Shown here: positions 5,810 to 8,621 of the stretch, in pieces
How the letters are laid out: each line of letters opens with the position of its first letter
Position numbering within the stretch: position 1 is the first letter of the stretch
NCBI GenBank assembly: GCA_018648945.1
Contig: JABGQJ010000307.1
Coordinates: 1 to 8,621, forward strand
Reading direction: 5' to 3'
Source: Victivallales bacterium
GTDB lineage: Bacteria > Verrucomicrobiota > Lentisphaeria > Oligosphaerales > Lenti-02
Length of the DNA: 8,621 nucleotides
The notes under the pieces: generated by a model
Told to the model about the DNA's origin: nothing
Databases searched by the model: none
What the model saw: the letters and a program-made list of their open reading frames with translations, nothing else
Made by a program: the position numbers and the translations under genes

Positions 5810-8621
5810 CTACTCTGCCAGGGGGCCGAACTCCATATCGTCGACCCAGACGGTTTGCTTGGGGGCCTCGGCGTTCTCGAAGACCACGTGGACGACGGCG
5901 AGACCGGGTTTCAAGGTGACCTCCTTGCGGTACTCGCGCCACTCGTCGCTGGGCTCGATGGGGACGCTGAAGCCGCCGGCCCAGTCCCAGGCGTTCACAC
6001 TCGCGCCCTTGCCGGTCGCCTTGGCCTTGAAGCGGATGACGTAGGTACCTGCCTCGGTGATATCCATGCGGTGGCTGTAGAGGCGGATGCGCTGCTGGTC
6101 GCGGAAGAGCTTCAGGCAGTGCGCGCCGGAGGCGGGGTTGTCGTCGCTCCAGCGGGGGAAGCTGAGGTCAGTGTTGCCGAAGTGGCGCACCCACCAACCA
6201 CGGGGCTGGAAGCCTTCGCTGCCCACCTCGAAGTCACCGTTTTCCAGCAGGTTGACGATCTGACCACGGTGGGATTCGATGAGTTCGGCTCGCAGGGAAC
6301 GCGCCGGACGGTCTGCGGGAGAGCGCACGATCAGGCGCATGGCCGGGCGCAGGATCGCCTCGCCGGGGCGGGAGGCGAGGGTGGAGTCCCAGTGGTCGCG
6401 CAACACGATCTCGCTGGTGGGTGGGACTGCGACCAGCCGGTAACGACCGACTTCGCGCGGTTGCAGCGTCGCGAAGTCGAAGACCTCGCCGACCGAGTTC
6501 CGACAACGCTCCAGAGGGATGACGTACTCGCCAGCGGAGTCCTTGACCGTGAGGGTCAGGGGCTCCGGGGCTTCGACTGGCACGGCGGGGTTCGCCGCGA
6601 ATTCGCCGGTGCGGATCCCGGCGGGGAGCATGGCATGCCCTCCCGCGCGCAGCGTGCCGGCATCCACGAAGAACGCCCGTTCGGGATTGTCTCCCGGTGC
6701 GGGACGAACCACGCAGACGGCGCGCCCGTCGGTCTCGATGCCATCGTGACTGGTCAGCCCCGTTGCCGTGTTGCGCCGGAGGAGCACTGTGTAGTGCTTG
6801 CCCGCGTAGACGAATGTCGCGCCGGTTGCGCCCTTGGTCTCGATCCGCTGTAGGCCCGACACGGCAGTCTGCTCGCGGAACGCCTCCAGAACGGTCAGGA
6901 ACTCGCGATTGCGGGCTGGCTCGGGGGTCTCGCACCAGGCGGTCCACATTTCGGGGAACGCTTCGGTGTAGCGGGAGCGTAGGGGGTGCTCGCGGATGTT
7001 GTTCTGGCGGTAGGTCAGGCGCCCCGGCGATAGGTGCGAGGCCCGCAGCGTGATGCCGTTCTCCAGGATCTCGACCTGTTGGGCGTCCGCGTCGAGCTTC
7101 ATCTCGTGCAGGGCATTGAGCTGGAAGCTGAAGGTGGCTGGCTCGGGGGCGGCGAGTTGGTCGAACACCAGCCAGAGATTCGGACGGATGAAGAGAGTCG
7201 CGCGCCGGAAACCGGTGAGCCGTTCGCCATACGCCTCGCCCGCCTCTCCTTCGAGATAGGTGAAACCACTGGTGTCGGCAAAGCGCTCGATGCTGCCGCG
7301 TGAGTCCTTGGCGCGGTCCTGTCCCACGCCATTCACGAGAATGGTGTTGTGGACGCGTGAGTCCTGGCAGATCTTGGCGTGGTATTTGTCGCCGTAGTAG
7401 CCGTAGTAACCCTTGTCGACCGCAAGGATCTCGCCGAAGGCATGGATCACAAAGCTGTTCTGGTCCTGGTGTGCGTGGCTGTGCGCGCCCCATGGGCTGC
7501 TCTTGAAGAACAGTCGCGCCGAGTGGTCGTCCCAAAACCGGTCGTAGACGGCGGCCCAGCCCACGTCTCGGTAGACGGCGGCTTGCGGGATGTCCACTGG
7601 CGGCTTCCCGGGCAACGTCTCATCGCTCAGGTACCACAGGGGGCTCCGGAGCCCCGCATCGATGCGATTGGCCCACCATTTCACATAGCGGTCGCCATAG
7701 ACCGAGGCGAGGTAGTTGGCGCCGTCACGGTCGTTGCGGTTGCCGGCATTCGGGGTGTGGAGGGCGAAATTGTCGCCAAAGTGGTTCCACCAGTAGTCCA
7801 TGTCCATGCAATAGAGCCAGAAGCGACCGGCGTTGGCGAAGCGGGGCTTGCGGAAGAGATCGATGCCGGTGGCGGTCTTGAGAGCGGCGGCGCACTGGAC
7901 GATTCCATGCCATTTGTAGGCGTAGTAGTGGCCTTCGGAATAGCTGCCATCGTTGCGGCCGAAGGGAATGCGGTTCACGTACTGGGGCACCAGATAGGCC
8001 AGCCAGGCACGCGCTTCGGGCAGATCGCCCGCCACGGCCAAGGCGGTGGTGAGCAACTCGTGCATGTCCTGTTGGGCGTGCGAATTCTCAAGCTTCAGGT
8101 GGATGCGAATCCGGTTTTTCAGCTTGAGATAGGCGGCTTCGCCGTGGTAGCGGATGGCTTCGATAACTGCCTCGCGCTCCGCTTCGGACAGCAGGTCGTG
8201 GAGGTAGTCGTAGGCTACCGCCATGCTCTTGAGACCGTATTCGTAGCAGTGGACCGTGTCGTGGTGGGCGCGGTCCTTCTGGTGAGCGTCCACCCGAAAG
8301 TTGGCTTGGTAGAGCAGCCATTTGCGGGCCGCTTCACCCACTTCCCGGTCTCCGGTCAGCAGGTAGTACAACGCCAGTTGTTCGGTTCGTCCGCCCTGAT
8401 TCTGGACCGTGCCGGGTCCGAGCTTTGGCGTGCGCTTGGGGCCGTCCGGCGTCAGCCAGAACCCTTGGGCCCGGCGTTTCGGGTCGCCGGGTGTGTCGCT
8501 GGTTGCCGGTGGCGGCACATCCTGTCCCCGAGCGCCTGCTGCAATGTGCTCCAGCCGCCCGAAGGCTCTGCGGGCCTGCCGCGAGCGGCGAGAACGGAAG
8601 GCGGTGAGGGTTGTCGGCGTC
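5810..8621 (-). CDS. Heparinase II/III family polysaccharide lyase with C-terminal carbohydrate-binding-like domain (5' end missing)
   Basis: At least 936 codons are visible and the frame is still open at the right edge. Heparinase II/III-family lyases cut acidic polysaccharides (heparan, alginate, ulvan and others) by beta-elimination, usually outside the cytoplasm. The first half (about 8420-7650) is an alpha-helical toroid with NSH (8078-8086) and DGSYSEGHYYAY, whose Tyr (7940-7942) is the likely catalytic acid/base. The beta-sandwich part has HSHAHQDQNSF (7454-7483) and SRVHNTILVNG with His at 7349-7351. These match the Asn/His-Tyr-His sites of the family. From about 6256 to the stop, a region opening NLLENGDFEVG resembles CBM4/9-type sugar-binding modules. 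A GTG at 8516-8518 could be called as a start, but the 34 in-frame codons before it have no stop and read as protein, so the gene probably begins outside the window; any signal peptide lies there. Exact substrate and PL family cannot be told by eye. Confidence 0.88.
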   Translation of the reverse strand, partial: TPTTLTAFRSRRSRQARRAFGRLEHIAAGARGQDVPPPATSDTPGDPKRRAQGFWLTPDGPKRTPKLGPGTVQNQGGRTEQLALYYLLTGDREVGEAARKWLLYQANFRVDAHQKDRAHHDTVHCYEYGLKSMAVAYDYLHDLLSEAEREAVIEAIRYHGEAAYLKLKNRIRIHLKLENSHAQQDMHELLTTALAVAGDLPEARAWLAYLVPQYVNRIPFGRNDGSYSEGHYYAYKWHGIVQCAAALKTATGIDLFRKPRFANAGRFWLYCMDMDYWWNHFGDNFALHTPNAGNRNDRDGANYLASVYGDRYVKWWANRIDAGLRSPLWYLSDETLPGKPPVDIPQAAVYRDVGWAAVYDRFWDDHSARLFFKSSPWGAHSHAHQDQNSFVIHAFGEILAVDKGYYGYYGDKYHAKICQDSRVHNTILVNGVGQDRAKDSRGSIERFADTSGFTYLEGEAGEAYGERLTGFRRATLFIRPNLWLVFDQLAAPEPATFSFQLNALHEMKLDADAQQVEILENGITLRASHLSPGRLTYRQNNIREHPLRSRYTEAFPEMWTAWCETPEPARNREFLTVLEAFREQTAVSGLQRIETKGATGATFVYAGKHYTVLLRRNTATGLTSHDGIETDGRAVCVVRPAPGDNPERAFFVDAGTLRAGGHAMLPAGIRTGEFAANPAVPVEAPEPLTLTVKDSAGEYVIPLERCRNSVGEVFDFATLQPREVGRYRLVAVPPTSEIVLRDHWDSTLASRPGEAILRPAMRLIVRSPADRPARSLRAELIESHRGQIVNLLENGDFEVGSEGFQPRGWWVRHFGNTDLSFPRWSDDNPASGAHCLKLFRDQQRIRLYSHRMDITEAGTYVIRFKAKATGKGASVNAWDWAGGFSVPIEPSDEWREYRKEVTLKPGLAVVHVVFENAEAPKQTVWVDDMEFGPLAE

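Noticed and set aside
5618..6853. 411-codon plus-strand open frame opposite the lyase gene
   Set aside because: It is antisense to the C-terminal half of the heparinase-like gene, which has clear domain signatures, and has no family motif itself.
1..8621. tRNA, rRNA, CRISPR array, insertion sequence or transposase
   Set aside because: No cloverleaf with a CCA-type end, regularly spaced repeats, terminal inverted repeats or transposase-like motifs were seen on either strand.

Overview
The window looks like a chromosomal piece of a GC-rich, Gram-negative-type bacterium of the PVC group, most likely Lentisphaerota or a close relative. The main clue is a short prepilin-like protein with an [20 protein letters not shown] helix, a LLPAL..AR..A....C.NN.KQLG stretch and a C-terminal RHN.GAN.LFLDGHV block. 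That layout is greatly expanded in Lentisphaerota and also common in Planctomycetota and Verrucomicrobiota. A heparinase II/III-type polysaccharide lyase and a ceramidase-like hydrolase fit such a polysaccharide-degrading lineage. The taxonomic call is inference from family resemblance only.

Layout, left to right. Positions 1-210 hold no confident gene; a short plus-strand frame ending at 224 resembles the tail of an alpha-L-rhamnosidase. From 3410 down to 211 three minus-strand genes form a compact unit: ornithine carbamoyltransferase (argF), an aspartate carbamoyltransferase (pyrB type) and a Na+/Ca2+-exchanger-family membrane protein, with gaps of 59 and 27 bases. Upstream of argF, a strong hairpin (3466-3505) separates it from the prepilin-like gene (3527-4192, minus). 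A 147-base divergent spacer with a 17-base inverted repeat separates that gene from a plus-strand neutral-ceramidase-like gene (4340-5617). After a 192-base convergent spacer comes a very long minus-strand heparinase II/III-like gene with a C-terminal carbohydrate-binding-like domain (5810 to the right edge, 5' end missing).

How the parts fit. ArgF and PyrB both use carbamoyl phosphate, one for arginine and one for pyrimidine synthesis, so their pairing is a metabolic branch point in one operon. The exchanger may simply share the promoter. The right half looks like carbohydrate or glycolipid catabolism: a lyase for acidic polysaccharide, a metal-dependent amidase-like hydrolase and a pilin-like surface protein. 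No mobile element, tRNA, rRNA or CRISPR array was seen. Nothing here amounts to a clearly new multi-gene system. The most unusual points are the argF-pyrB-exchanger grouping, the variant carbamoyl-phosphate loop in PyrB, the Pro residue at the prepilin cleavage site, and the trimmed ceramidase-like enzyme divergent from the prepilin gene.
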